A DNA stretch of 64,000 nucleotides from Ophiura sarsii (lineage: Eukaryota; Echinodermata; Ophiuroidea; Amphilepidida; Ophiuridae): the NCBI GenBank assembly GCA_035610835.1, contig CM069447.1, positions 21,997,259 through 22,061,258 of the forward strand. The letters run 5' to 3'. Below, piece by piece: positions 1-13,500 of this stretch; position 1 is the first letter of the stretch, and every line of letters begins with the position of its first letter. The notes under the pieces were generated by a model. That model was not told the DNA's origin and ran no database searches. It saw only the letters and a program-made list of their open reading frames with translations. The position numbers and the translations under genes were made by a program.

Positions 1-420
1 TTGCATTTCACGCAGCCTTTTTTCAGGTTTCTTCTGAGACAAACGTGTTTTTTGGCCTTATCAAAAAATGTGCATGTAGCCACTAGCCAGCAATAGTGAT
101 AGACAACTGAAAGATTGAGCTTACAGTATTGCAACACTCCAATAATTCATAACTAAAAAGGAATCATAAACAAAATGGTCCTGAGAAAACAACAATTGAA
201 AATAATTTCATGACCAGAATGGAAATCAATAATATTCAAGGATTTACTATTCATCAACATTCTAACAGTATATACATTAAAGAAAATGAATTCATTATTC
301 CATTATAATCATTGCAAATCTACCCTGAAAAAACATCTCCACATATAGCTGGGCTTGAGCAATATGTGATACAGAACTTAATAAGATACTTGAATCTAGG
401 TTTAGAAAACTTCAAAAGAC
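1..420. other. AT-rich sequence, no feature seen
   Basis: No coding similarity, tandem repeat or terminal inverted repeat was recognised here. Confidence 0.5.
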
Positions 421-429
421 ATCTATATG

Positions 430-925
430 CTCATGTGATACCCATGAGGCACCCATGTGATACACATGAGCACCCATGTGATACACATGAGCACCCATGT
501 GATACATATGAGCACCCATGTGATACACACGAGGCACTCATGTGATACCCATGAGGCACCCATGTGATGCACATGAGGCACCCATGTGATACCCATTCAT
601 TAGTCCAGTATAGGCATTGCAAATCTACCCTGAGAAAACATTAACTTCTCCACATAAAGCTGAGCTTGTGCAATATGTGAACTTAATAAGATACTTGAAT
701 CTAGGTTTAGAATACTGCATAAGACAGATCTATATGATACCCATGAGGCACCGATGTGATGTTCTTGAGGCACCCATGCGATACATATGATGCACCCATG
801 TGATACACATGAGGCACCCATGTGATACACATGAGGCACCCATGTGATACACATGAGGCACCCATGTGATACACATGAGGCACCCATGTGATATACATGA
901 GGCACCCATGTGATATACATGTGTA
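430..925. repeat. 22-bp minisatellite (two blocks)
   Basis: Tandem copies of GATACACATGAGGCACCCAT plus GT (a 21-bp variant lacks one G) at about 430-600 and 735-925. A partial direct duplication of the flank (TTGCAAATCTACCCTGA, AATAAGATACTTGAATC) precedes each block. Open frames on both strands here merely translate the repeat. Confidence 0.9.
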
Positions 926-934
926 AGGCAGCCA

Positions 935-1560
935 CAGTTTACATGTGAGAATAGCTGCTTGTATTTGAAGAGCTTCTTTGCAAAAGGACCGACAGACCAC
1001 CCTGACATGTTACTCATTTTCACTCGTCCATGGAATTAATCAAATAATTGTATGGCTCATTACTGTTTCTATGACTTGGATGAGTAAATCCATGCACGCC
1101 AATTGAGGCACCAACAATACAAGCCACATTTCACATAGTGAATAAGCCATCCATTTAATAATGCAAAATGAGTAAAAAGGCAGAAGTGGTTGTGAGCCCT
1201 TTTGCAAAACAGATCATCATTTGTTGGCAGATCTTTTCCTTGGCAACACTGCATGAGGCACCATATGATATGACTATGAGGCACACATGTGATACCCATG
1301 TAAAACACCCATACATTGTATGATACCCTTGAAGCACCCATGTGTAAGGCAGCTACAGATTACATGTTAGAAGCTGCTTGTATTTGTTGGCAGATCTATT
1401 GTTTGTCAACACTGCATAAAGCATCCATGAAAAATATCCAGGAGACACCCTTGTGATACTCATGAGGCACCCATGTGATGTCCATTTAGACGTCTGTGTG
1501 TAAGTCGGCCACAGTTTACATCTTAGAACAGCTTCTTGTATTTGTTGGCAGATCTTTTCC
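935..1560 (-). repeat. Degenerate duplications of the CtIP last-exon/3' flank
   Basis: GCTTCTTGTATTTGTTGGCA followed by GATCTTTTCC (complement of the ANKYKKLF codons and part of the exon) recurs. There are copies near 948-965, 1217-1240 and 1372-1400, next to TACATGTTAGAA-type sequence, in addition to the coding copy at 1523-1565. The spacing suggests unit duplications of roughly 160 and 420 bp mixed with minisatellite units. Confidence 0.75.
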
Positions 1561-1599
1561 TTGGTGGTTGATCAGACGGCTCGTCAAACTTCAGATAAC
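1523..1599 (-). CDS. RBBP8: CtIP exon 8, C terminus and stop (residues 1020-1044)
   Basis: Acceptor TTTTACCAG at 1600. It encodes YLKFDEPSDQPPRKRSANKY, then KKLF and TAA at 1525-1523. This resembles human YIKEDLDPCPRPKRRQPYN but ends about 10 residues earlier. Pieces of this exon are repeated downstream (see the 935-1560 repeat). Confidence 0.9.
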
Positions 1600-4500
1600 C
1601 TGGTAAAAAACAAGTGAAATATACAAAGTGATGCTTTGATTTGTTCGACTCATCAGGAATATCTTAATACTTTCCAGGTGTCAGGCATCTGCAGACGACA
1701 TTCCAAAACTTCACAAAATGTTTCAAAAAATGTCAAAATTATTTAATTTCATTACCATATTTGGAATCACCATGAAAAATGCATTGCAATAAGTACAAAC
1801 ATGCCTTTGTATTGGTTCAGTAATCCTTGAGATAGAACCTGAAAATTGAGATATCATTTCTGAAAAATCTGTTTTGTATATGGTAAAACCAATAGCCGCG
1901 TGAAAAGTGTTAAACGACCATGAATTTAGACAAACAAAAACAAAAAGTGTTTCCTTTGGAAAGTGAACATCCGTTCTTTGAAGTAACATAAATGTGACTA
2001 TCCAGCAGAAAGGAGCCGTCAAGTTTGCAGATACGGCCCAATGAATATTTCAATAAACAAAATGAAAGGACTTTTTATTACATTTGATGATTTTGCACTA
2101 CCTATGCAACATGCAATTTAGACATGCATCCACCATTGTAAAGCGGATTTTCAGGACAATTTGCCTGTTCATTATCTCAAAAAAATGTGTCCACTTTTCA
2201 ATTCCATTTGTGGTGGATGGTAAATGTGTGTCCTTTTATATAAACCCCTCCAGTGGTGGCACCAGCATCAAATCAATGGGGGGAAACGGGGGGGGGGGGA
2301 AAGAAAATATCTGGGGGAAAAACAACATTTTAGGGGGGAAATTTGGCTTTTTAATGTAAACAATGCCTGAAATTAGCTTAATTTCTTCTGAATTAGACAT
2401 TTTATTTTAGACCAATTTGAAATAATTTTGACATTAAAACTCAACATTTTCGATTGTTTGGTGCCCAAAACAGGGTGGGACTTGAGCTGACTGGGGGTAT
2501 TTCCCCCTTCCCTCCCCCAAATTGTAAAGGTCAATGATCCTGAGTTCACTGGAGCAAATTGAGTGTCCATGTGTCTTTGAAAATGATTGAACCACTTATT
2601 CTTTTTATAGGGATTCCACTTCCAGTACCAATTTAAATACACCTGGGTAGAGAGGTGCATTATCTGATGTGAAGTGCCTTACTCAAGAGCACAACATGCT
2701 GGCCACAACAGGAGTCAAACCCACAACCTCTGTATACGAGTCCAGTCCACTTATATGGCACATGCATGTGATGACTGAAATACGAATACTGTAAATCACT
2801 ATAATTTCGTGGATACATTGTACTTTATTTTGAGAATTTAAAAATACTGCTATTTTAACGGGCTTTTAATTTTGCAAATCTGGAATTGATTTCACTGTTA
2901 CTCTCAATGCAAAATTGTTAGTTTCGCGGGTATTTAATTTTGCGAGACAACATCTCTCTCAAAATTAAATCCCTCACGAAATTAAGTGGTATTGCAGTAA
3001 ACACTTACCTCTCTGTATACAGGTTTGCGTGTCAGGGAAGCCGACAGACCAATAGTGCTCTGGGGTGCTCGGCGGGCTATAGTGCCCTCTATGTCGAGAG
3101 CATGCTTTTATACGCTCCGCCTTCTCTTCGTCTGTAAGCTTCATATCTTTGTAGAACTGAAAATAGAGTTTTACTTTGTTTCATCAGTTTTCCCTTCCAA
3201 ACACAATGGCAGTTGGATTGCTCCATTTCACGAGGCAAATGGAGAAGTTTACAATTGGTAAAATGCCAGAGAATACAATAATGCCAATCTTGTAAAACAA
3301 ACTGGGCACTCATAATGCCAGTGTGGTGCGGATGGCCAAATTATTAAATTAATTAATTCCGTTGGATTTGTCTATTCAATCAGTTTCAGATGCTTATTGC
3401 ATTCCAAGTACTCCAAGTACAAATGTGCTCCATACTGAGAGCATATATATCCATGTCAAGAATATGATTCTCTAAGCAAATCTTCTCTAAGCAAATCTTT
3501 GTTGGTAAGGCGCAGAAAAAATAATTCAACAGGCCTGACCGAACCATTTTTTTAAAATTCGGGGTAAAAGATTTTCCTCGAGAATCTAAAAGTGAAATTG
3601 ACACCTACAACTTTTATACATGTACATAAGTGATGCCCCCCATGTCATCCTGGGGATATTTCGCCCACTGGCTGTGATTTTGAACGTCAATGCTTAGGCC
3701 AAAGGAAATTGTTTTTTTGTCTGGTCCATCGATCCCCTGCAAAGGGTTGGGTAGGTAGATCGGATTTTTTGAAAATATAAATCACATTCAAAAGATTCAT
3801 TCATGTTTTAAAACAGTTTAGAAGAGTAAAGAAACAGTTTCAAAAATATTCTAGTGTATTTCAGGAAAGCAAAATTTGAGAGAAAAAAAAAGGTTTCTCT
3901 GGAATTTCCCAAAATTAGGGTAGGTATTCATGCTGTCAGTGTTCAAAATTGGGGTAGATTGGAAATGGACAAATAAACAATTTGTGTTTTGCCTTAGGCC
4001 AAGTAAAAAAAAACCTAGTTTCTCGTCCGAACTTTTTAAAAAACCGACACTTTTTTTTTCTTCTTTTTTTTCTTCTTCAAAATTGCTGATCCAAGGATTT
4101 GATGCATTTGGATAGACAATTATCACAGAATTTATAATAGCGTCACAGGTAGTATTTACTCCACCTGTGCATAGACTGCAAAAGAGAATATTTTCACGGT
4201 TAAGAAAAAGTGCAGATTGTGAAAATGACTCGGATTTTCAAATATTTCTTGAAAAAAACAATGAAAAAATAGAATTTAAAAAAAAAGAAGCTTTCTTGAT
4301 GCGGCAGCCACAACCGATGCGCGCGAGGACGAGAAACTACTATATTCTTTATTTGGCCTTACCTCTTCACATTGCTTGCAATCGAACGCATTCAGTTTCT
4401 GCCTCTCCTCGCGCTTCCTCACCACTTCTATGTACTTGTAACTAGGGACTCCAGGTTTGCTTGGTAACCTGTACACGGGTAGATAGTAGAGGTTTCATCA

Positions 4501-7500
4501 TGTTTGAATAAATGTGACGTGTTCTACTGAAACCAGACACAATTGGGCAAGATATCAAAATTGAGTTAGTAATTGATTATTAAAGTAGAGATCTTCAGCT
4601 TTACATAACAATGGTACCTTTTTTTTTTAATCGGACTCCCAAAGCAGAGTTAAATCATTTTCAAGTTCGTCTTTATGGAAACGCCAAACTGATTTTTTAA
4701 ATATGTACTTACAATGTACTTACATGAATGTACTTTTAAAAAAAAAATTAAAAAATTGCATTTTTTTTATTTTTTTTTTTATTTTTTAATCTGAAACGTT
4801 CACAATAATGTTATAAACACTCTGAAGATTAATTAATTACAAGCAACTCAAATTCCCAAAAAATCAACCCCAATTAGGGTTTGGGCTATTTCTCAGTTTG
4901 GAGCTCTGCCCAATTCCGTCTGGTTTCGGTAGAACACGTCACATATGTGATGACCAGTCACGTTAAAAAGGACATGTTGTCGGCAAACACAGTTTTGAGA
5001 TTAAATTAGAGGCTAGGCCAATATATTTGGTGAAATATAAGGAAAATAATAGAATGTATTTCTTGTGATTACAAAGTCTGATTACCTTCAACATGGTATC
5101 ATTTCAAAGCTTAAATTGTGCTCTATCAAGTCATACCAATAACTCATAAATAATTGACTAGGCCTCCACATATTATCAAAGTTGAAATTTCTCGTCACAA
5201 TGCCAACTGAATTTTTTAATTTTTAATTTTTAGTAAAAAATGCTATGCGAAATGCGGTATCATTTGAATTTATTTTTAACATGATATGAAGCTGATATGG
5301 TACTTCAGAATTCCAGAATTATGCCCAAATTAGATTATTTTCTTTCCACAAAACATCTTTCCAACTCACCTGTCAAATTCTTGAGCAATTTGCCGAGTTT
5401 CAATTGACTGGTTTGCCACCAATTTCTCTCCCTTCTCATGTTTGCCACCTGGATCCGTCACCATCCTTTCTTTGTCATCACTGTCACCAGCTGCAGCATC
5501 TTCAAAATCCTCGTCTACTTCATCTCCAAACATGTCCACACAGCTATTATCCTCCTCCACCTCTTGCTCCTCATCATCCAACACAGGTACCTGTACTACT
5601 ACTTTTTCCGTTGGGGGCTTACCAGTTTCTCGAGCTGTCCTTCTCTTTTTCCTAGACAACCTCGAAGTGCTTGCACCTCTGGAATCGATCAAGTCAAAAA
5701 TGACATCGTCTGTTTCCTGACCCTTCATCGTGGTTGATGCAGATGTTGCATCAGCAGGGGATTTCTGCTGATGTTCGTCCTCAGGATCAATACCCACTCT
5801 AGTCCTTGTGATTTGGTTCTGTAAATCATCTCGTCTTTTATGACTTGTTACCATGGAATCATCCCTCTTCCTCCTCGCATCTTTCTTACTCGGTGACCGT
5901 ATCTTGTGAGGAAAATGTGGAAGCATTGGAACCTTGAAGTCCTCTTGACCCTTGACCTCTTCGGTAGACTTCTCCTTGCCGTTGTTCTTGAAGGAGCCTA
6001 TTGAAGACAAGATTGACATCTCTATAGCCTTCGCAAAAGACTCATCTCTCTGCGAATCCAGGTTGACTTTCCCCACGCCATTGTACTGCTCTAACAGTGA
6101 AGCTTTGTGGCTCTTAGGACTGGTCCGAAACATGGACGGTGTGAGCTTGCTCTGCTTGAGCGTTTTACCAGATTTTAATTTGGGGAGCTCAAACTCTTCG
6201 TCTAAATCATGATCTCCCGAAGGATGTGAAGTGACCGTTGATGTTTGCTGCGGTTCATCGGGTGGACTGTTCTCTTTATCTGGAAGACTCACTTCCATAT
6301 CTGTCCTTTCAAGACTTCTGCCACAAGCCTTTAGATTGCCGCTTGAAAACCCTGTATGTTCCTTTTCATCTACCACACCCTCATGCTCCTCGTCATCAAA
6401 TTCTGCGGAAAACGTCCGCTTCCGTGGGTTAGCCTTCCATTTTGATTTTGTTTTCGATGGTTCTGTTGTCTGTAGATTCCCATCTGGTTCTGCAATATCT
6501 GGCTGATGTCTTGGTGTGGGTGTTCCTAGGGGTGCCTGAAGAAGAAGCAGCGAAGCTTCTGATTGGTAGCTCTCATCTGTATCTAGGATACTTTGCGGTG
6601 TTGTATGCCTCCAGTTTGACTCCTGAGCATAGTCACGTACTGGGGTTGTTGTATTGCAATCTAGGTCACGTTTGACCGACGAACCAGTTACATGTAGTCG
6701 TCTACCTTCGTTATCTTTGTTATTTTTATCGCGACGGAACATTGGGGAAGGCGGACAGGACAAGGAACAATCCACAGGGTATTGAGATTCAGATTTGGGA
6801 AGTGACGTCCTGCCTTTCTTCTGAAGATTTTTGCTCTCAATGATATACACCGTGTCGTCATTTTCATCCTCACCAAAAACAATAGGCAATTTTGTTCTTG
6901 AAGACATACTCCTTCCTTCCGTAAGATTTGTATCAACACTAATACACGTTTCATCATTATTATCCACGTCTAACCCATGCTGCAATTCAGACCTATCATA
7001 TTGCGTATTCGATCTGTTCTTTCGACCACTTTCTTTCTCAGTTTTCTCATTATTAATTGTTTGATATCTTGGGCTCTGTTGGTGAGCAGTCTCATCCTCT
7101 TCCAGCTGCGCCCCAAGTCTCTGCCTCAACTGTGTCTGTATCGGAGTGCTGGCATAAGTCGGATGGTCAAAATCAGAATGCTCCAACGAGTCCGGTCTTT
7201 CCTCCTGGTCCTCATCTGCAAAGACATCAGGAGCTAACGTTTCAGGAACAGCCATCCGTTGAGCCATTTTGCTGCGACTATTATCCCCTCCGCCATCCAA
7301 TTCTCCCTTGCTACGACTCGTGGAATATTCCGTTTCTCTGCTACTCCTAATTCCATCTCCACATTCTTTAGACAATTCCATTTCATCGGAGGGATTGCAT
7401 GTTTCCGGAACAAGAATCCTTGCGACTTTCTCGCGGCGTTCGTGCTGGGGACTTTTGTTGCTTCTTATCTCGTCGGTAAGACGGTGCTCATCAAACACCT

Positions 7501-10500
7501 TGCTTGCGCGTCTTTTATCTTGTGATTTCTCCACATTGTCTTGAAGTATTATCTCTCTCCTCTGCTTGGACAAGCGATGACTCGACAACATTCTCCCATC
7601 GTTCGATCCATTTCTCCTATCTTGCATCTCTTCACCGAGTGCATCGCCTTGTGTTGGTTCAGCAGTCGTCACGTCTGTGTATCTGATTTTCTTCTTGTTT
7701 TTTGCTTTGGTCAATTTGTTTGTTCTACTCAGTCGGGTCGGGTATGGTCTGCTTTGGTGCTCGGGAACGTCATCTATTACTGTTATTTCTGTTGGAAACA
7801 AATATTTCAGATTATTATTCATATGGGTCTTCCAAACTGTACACCCTAACCTTACTACACCACACGGCAACAACACGGCCGGCCTGTTTTTATAACCCGG
7901 CATGCAAGTTTTTTAAGCTACAAAATGGACCCAGGCTATATTACAAGGCGAATATACTGAGCCGAGTAGCATTGGCAGCCGTGGTGTAGTGGAATGGAGA
8001 TTGGCTTTGGTGCAGGAGGTCCGTGGTCCAAATCACGGGGGGTCGGGGTGACCTTTCGGGTGAATTTTCTCCGTCAGAAAAAAATGAATCTGTTGCAGTG
8101 TGGTGTTATAGAGTTAGGACGAAAAGACCATTATTGAATATTATGCACCAAAAGTTCCCAGATGAGACCAATATTTTTAAAATATTGTGCTGCGCAGAAG
8201 GTATGTGCGTGAGTAGGTGTACGCAGATGATGTGCACAAGTTCATTTTTCGGTGTTACAATCGAACTAAGATTAACATAAGTTCATGCTAATTGATTAAT
8301 GTTTCACAACAGTAGGAAACATTTCCGCCATCATATCGCTAGTGTTTCAATTTGAATCACTATTTGTTTTATATTTTTTGATATATTTTTGAAACTCGGT
8401 ATAGATCATTCTGGGACACCCTGTATATGTAGCTATTTGTTTACTTTTATGACAGGCTAAGGCAAAAAAAAAAATTGTTTGGTTGTACTCCAGAGCTCTC
8501 AGAGAGGAGGGGCGGGCAGGCGGATTTTTTTCTTCTTTACTTTTTTCCCCTCTTATACCAGTGAAAGCTCAAAGTTCAGCCAACAAGAAGTTAAAATCAC
8601 ACAAAGAGTCGCACATATATTAAAAATTAAAATATTAATACTTTGAAACCAATAACAACGATGTACAACAACAAAAAATGTTCAATATTTACACTGAAAT
8701 CCTCTCAGTCTATTAAAACTCACAAGTACACGTGGGTAGAGGTAATATTGTCCTGTTTCAAGAAGATAAAAAATCAAGAATTTTCGAGAAAAAAAGATTG
8801 GGTTTTTTTTAATTAAAAAAAATAAATTAAAAAGGGGGAACAAAAATATGGGTTGGGACCAGGGTGCACGGTCAGTCGGTCGAGGACAACCAAACAATTT
8901 TATTTTTTAGGCCTAATTGAACTGTTATTCCTCCAGATCCTACTGCTGAATCTGTTCAACAAAGTTTTAGTTTGAAATTACCTTGATCATCCCCTTCTGT
9001 ATCATGTTTGTCTTCTTCTGGTTCAGTCCTGGAGTAGAAATAACAAAAGGGTATAAAAGAAGATAAGGCGACAAAAAAACTTCTACAAGTGTAAAGGAAA
9101 GGATTGATAGTGATTATCAACTATCAACACAGTTCCCTGGATGAAATAACTGCAATGAAAGGATACCTCTGTACCGATGATACCATGAAGATAAATGGCT
9201 TTAAACATCCAAAAGAATCCCAAAATATCATAGAGCGTTGACTTCACCAACATAAATACTAGGACACATCAAATATACTTATTACAATATGTTTATTTGT
9301 TACTTCTCCATTATTTAATTATAACGGGAATTGAACCGGAGACCGCGAGGCAAGATGATGAATTGATACCTTAATCAAGTCCTAGATGAATCTGATCTAA
9401 TAAATGGGATGTAACCCATCTGGAAATATTAGACTAAAATGGCAGTGACCAGAATTAACCAATCAGAACATGAATAAGCTCTGGAGGTCACCACATTGTA
9501 TGATGTAATGATTGAAAGTGAAAGCATGTTAATTGAGCTGGCCTGATTGATGACTGCTTATCCTTTATGGTTAATTACATATAAGGATTTGTTTATCCTT
9601 TATGGATAATTACATACACAGGACATAACAACAAGATGAAATAATAATAATAATAATCTGGATTTATAAAGCGCATTTCCTAGATTGATTAAAGCGCTGT
9701 TATTTCGCTGTCACTGGTGAATCATCAGAATCAGATCGGTAGGGTACTGCCTTATTCAAGCGCAAACCTATCCGCACTTAGGTGGACGTCTCATGTAGGG
9801 TCGGTCGGTCAGGTACGTTTCTTTCTTCAAAATGACATACAATATCAAACAAATCTGTAAAAATTTCCAATAAATTCTAGATTTGTTTTTTACAAAATTG
9901 GATTGGTTTTAACAAAATTAAAAAATATCGCCAAAGGCATCATTTATATGCGACTCTAAAAGCACACATACATATTATATTTGTAAACAAGTTGATTCTT
10001 AAATAATGAGATTTCCCATGTTTTTTTTACAATTGAGCTTAATTTATTGTAGAGGTTATTCTTAATTGGTGCATTTACGGCAAAGAGGGATGGCATCCAA
10101 CTGAGCATGCTCAGCTCAATTATCGCTCCGATAAACATTACAATCTCCTACTTTGACGGCAAATGTGAATGAACTGTGAACTTCTAAATTTTCCTTGATA
10201 GTGTTGGTTACCAATATTCCAGCAAAATGTAGGCCTTTTTATCCATCGAATGATAAACATTATTTATTATCAGTTCTAATATATACACTCAGATTTTTTT
10301 TAATAATTTTTGTTTTAAAGGCTTTTCCTTTTGAGATGAATTCCCAATTTTTCAGCTTTCACCACTTCCAATTTTTGAGGTTTGGCCTGCCGGGTTAGGG
10401 TTTAAAAACCACATTTTGATAAGACCTACAAATCTTATGTACACAGGTAATACGTAAAATGGAACCAAGGATCACATTCTTTTGTTTTAAGGGGGGTGTG

Positions 10501-13500
10501 GACCCTCAGCGTAGCCTCCATAAAATTGCTGTATTATTCATTTAATCCAATAAAAGTATACCTTTTCTTGAAGAAAAGGGTTCAATGAATCCAACCATGA
10601 ACATGAAATTGACTATTTTGATAAAAACAAGGTTTTTGACCCATTTTAGGTTTCGTCAAGATAACTAAAAATATATTTGGTCAAATTTTTTCGTTCTAGA
10701 TTTATTATTAGGGAGCTTTCGATTTGCACGACGGATGAATCTAGGACCGTTGAATGACACTTTGAGTCATGTGCCCATGCGTCAACTTTGTCATCCGTCA
10801 GTCCTCTAAATGCTACAACACATAAAGGGCCTAACAAACTTTGTGTTTTACCGTCGTAAAAGCGTCCGTCGTGCAAATCGAAAGCTCCTTATAATCTTAA
10901 TAAAATTCTCTAGCAGGGTTTTTTTTTGAATATCTGATTTATTTTTTGAATTATTGACCAAAAAGTGCCAAATATGTGTGATTTTTGTTACCTCCAAAAT
11001 CATGAAAAAGTATCATAACACACTTAAATTTTGCGGGTACTTTATTTCCAGAATCACCCAAAGCCATCATTTTTCGCAAGGATTCAATGACTCCATTTCA
11101 AAATTTGACTCCAATTTTAAGCTTTTACCATGGTTTATTTCGCGGGATTTAATTTTGCGATTAAATACCTCGCAAAATTACGTGGCATCTACTATTCACC
11201 TTTGTATCTCTGGATGGGTTAATCTCTTTTGCAGTCCGTCACGCTCTGCTTCCAGTTTCTTACACCGTTCACGGTAATATTTGGCATAGGTTGCATTACT
11301 AGATGTGGATGGAAAAGAAAAGAAAAGATCGGTTCGTAAAAAAGCGCCTTATAATTATATTAAGCTATTTAACAAATTGCTGGTAAAACTGAATTGTGTG
11401 ACCAGTGAAAGAAAGCTCAGAATTACGAACTTTATTGGTATAATTTTGTGTTGCGACTCTTGAGTCGCGCATTTTGTTATCGCACACTTGCATCGCGTAT
11501 CGCCACCCGAAATCTCGTATCCCGACCCGAAATCTTGTGTGGCAACCCTAGTAGTGATGAGCGATCACAATATATCAATTGTCTGAGGACGAGATTTTGC
11601 AATACAAATGGCAACATTTTGTGGAACATAATGCGAGATTTTGGGTCACCACACAAGATTTTGGGGTCGCGATGAGCTTTAGGGTCACCACACAAGATTT
11701 CAGGTTCGCGATACGAAATGTTAGGGTCGCAACTTTGGATTTTGGGTCGTGTATCGTGGCCAAAAATATTGGGTCGCATGTTTTGTATCGCGTAAAAATT
11801 TCGCGTAAGAGATTTATACCGCAAAATTTGGGGATGTGATACGCACACTTGAGGGCGCAACACGAAATGATACCAATAAAGCTTCGTACAGCCAAGTATT
11901 ATTAGATGGGTATAAATTAGTATCATAACTGTATATTGTGGAGAAAGAAATGTTTGTGTTTTAATTTGAATTATGAATTTAATTTAAATTCTGTAGGATG
12001 GTGAGAAAAGCCTACCTTTTCTTCTATATTTTTTATAATTAAAAGCCTACCTTTCCTTGGTCTTAGCAATAGCATTCAACACTGATAAGTGTACTTAAAT
12101 TATAATACAACAACTTTCTGATTAAAATTAAAAATGCAGTGACCAAAGGTGAACATACCTGTGGATTTTTTTGTTCTTCATATTTTGACACATACAAATA
12201 TATTTTGTGTGCAAAATTGTCTTTAAAGGTATATTATGTGATCTTCTCCAGGAGACGCCCTCAATCCTCGAAAAAAATTGGAAGCAGATTTTCTTCCCAA
12301 AATAACAAAATACCTTGATCCTAATAAAAATCAAATGTGCACATTATAGGTCAGTCTGGACTTAAGAACCTATTTTTCTTGACCTAATAAGCAAATACTC
12401 ACTGATCGGAAATACCAGCTATTCTAGTGCACTTTTTCTCTAGTGTTTCTATTCTGCATTCCAGCTCTGTAATATAAAGACAAACAAACATTATTATTAC
12501 CTTAGAATGGGGATGGGGATACAGTCTACAGGGTCGGTCAGTCTGGCTCCTTTTTTTTTTACAAAATTAATTTTGTAGGAATTTTGAATCATTGTCTAGT
12601 CGACTTCATAGACCTTGTGTAATTTAACTGTCACGCAATTGAACAACACCCTCTGATACTTTGCAAGGCCCTTTTGCTTTTTCCAGGGTAGAGGATGGGG
12701 AGCAGGGAATTTTGAATCATTGTTTAGTCGACTTCATAGACCTTGTGTAATTTAACTGTCACGCAATCGAACAACACCCTCTGATACTTTGCAAGGCCCT
12801 TTTGCTTTTTCCAGGGTAGAGGATGGGGAGCAGGGAATTTTGAATCATTGTCTAGTCGACAACATAGACCTTGTGTAATTTAACTGTCACGCAATCGAAC
12901 AACACCCTCTGATACTTTGCAAGGCCCTTTTGCTTTTTCCAGGGTAGAGGATGGGGAGCAGGGAATTTTGAATCATTGTCTAGTCGACTTCATAGACCTT
13001 GTGTAATTTAACTGTCACGCAATCAAACAACACCCTCTGATACTTTGCAAGGCCCTTTTGCTTTTTCCAGGATAGAGGATGGGGAGCGGGTAATTTTGAA
13101 TCATTGTCTAGTCGACAACATAGACCTTGTGTAATTCAATTGTCACGCAATCGAACAACACCCTCTGATACTTCGCCTTGCCAAAAACCGCTCCCATCAT
13201 TCGAGAACCGCCCAACCTCATAGACCTTGTGTAATTTCACTGTCACACAATCGAGGAGCGACGGTATATAAATATTCATACACTTTGTATTTGTCGTGTC
13301 TGCCATTGGTTAATTTTGATCCCCGCAAAACCACACACGAACAATTTGCTCATTACGCATTCTTCCCAGTTTTTGGATGTAGCTCAGTGTAACAGTATAT
13401 GGTTCTGATACTTCGCCTTGCCTAAAACCGCTCCCATCACCCGAGAACTGCCCAATCTCAGACCTTGTGTAATTCACTGTCACACGATCGAGGACCGATA

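Noticed and set aside
431..1023. Several Cys/His/Gly-rich open frames (CVSHGC-type repeats)
   Set aside because: Translation of the 22-bp minisatellite in different frames, no start context or homology.
7789..7903. Upstream extension of the CtIP exon 5 open frame starting MPGYK
   Set aside because: It crosses a strong splice acceptor and is read through a TIR/tRNA-like repeat; phase and homology place the exon border at 7788.
11477..11926. 149-codon minus-strand open frame
   Set aside because: Lies wholly in a MITE with internal repeats in CtIP intron 2; no recognisable protein.
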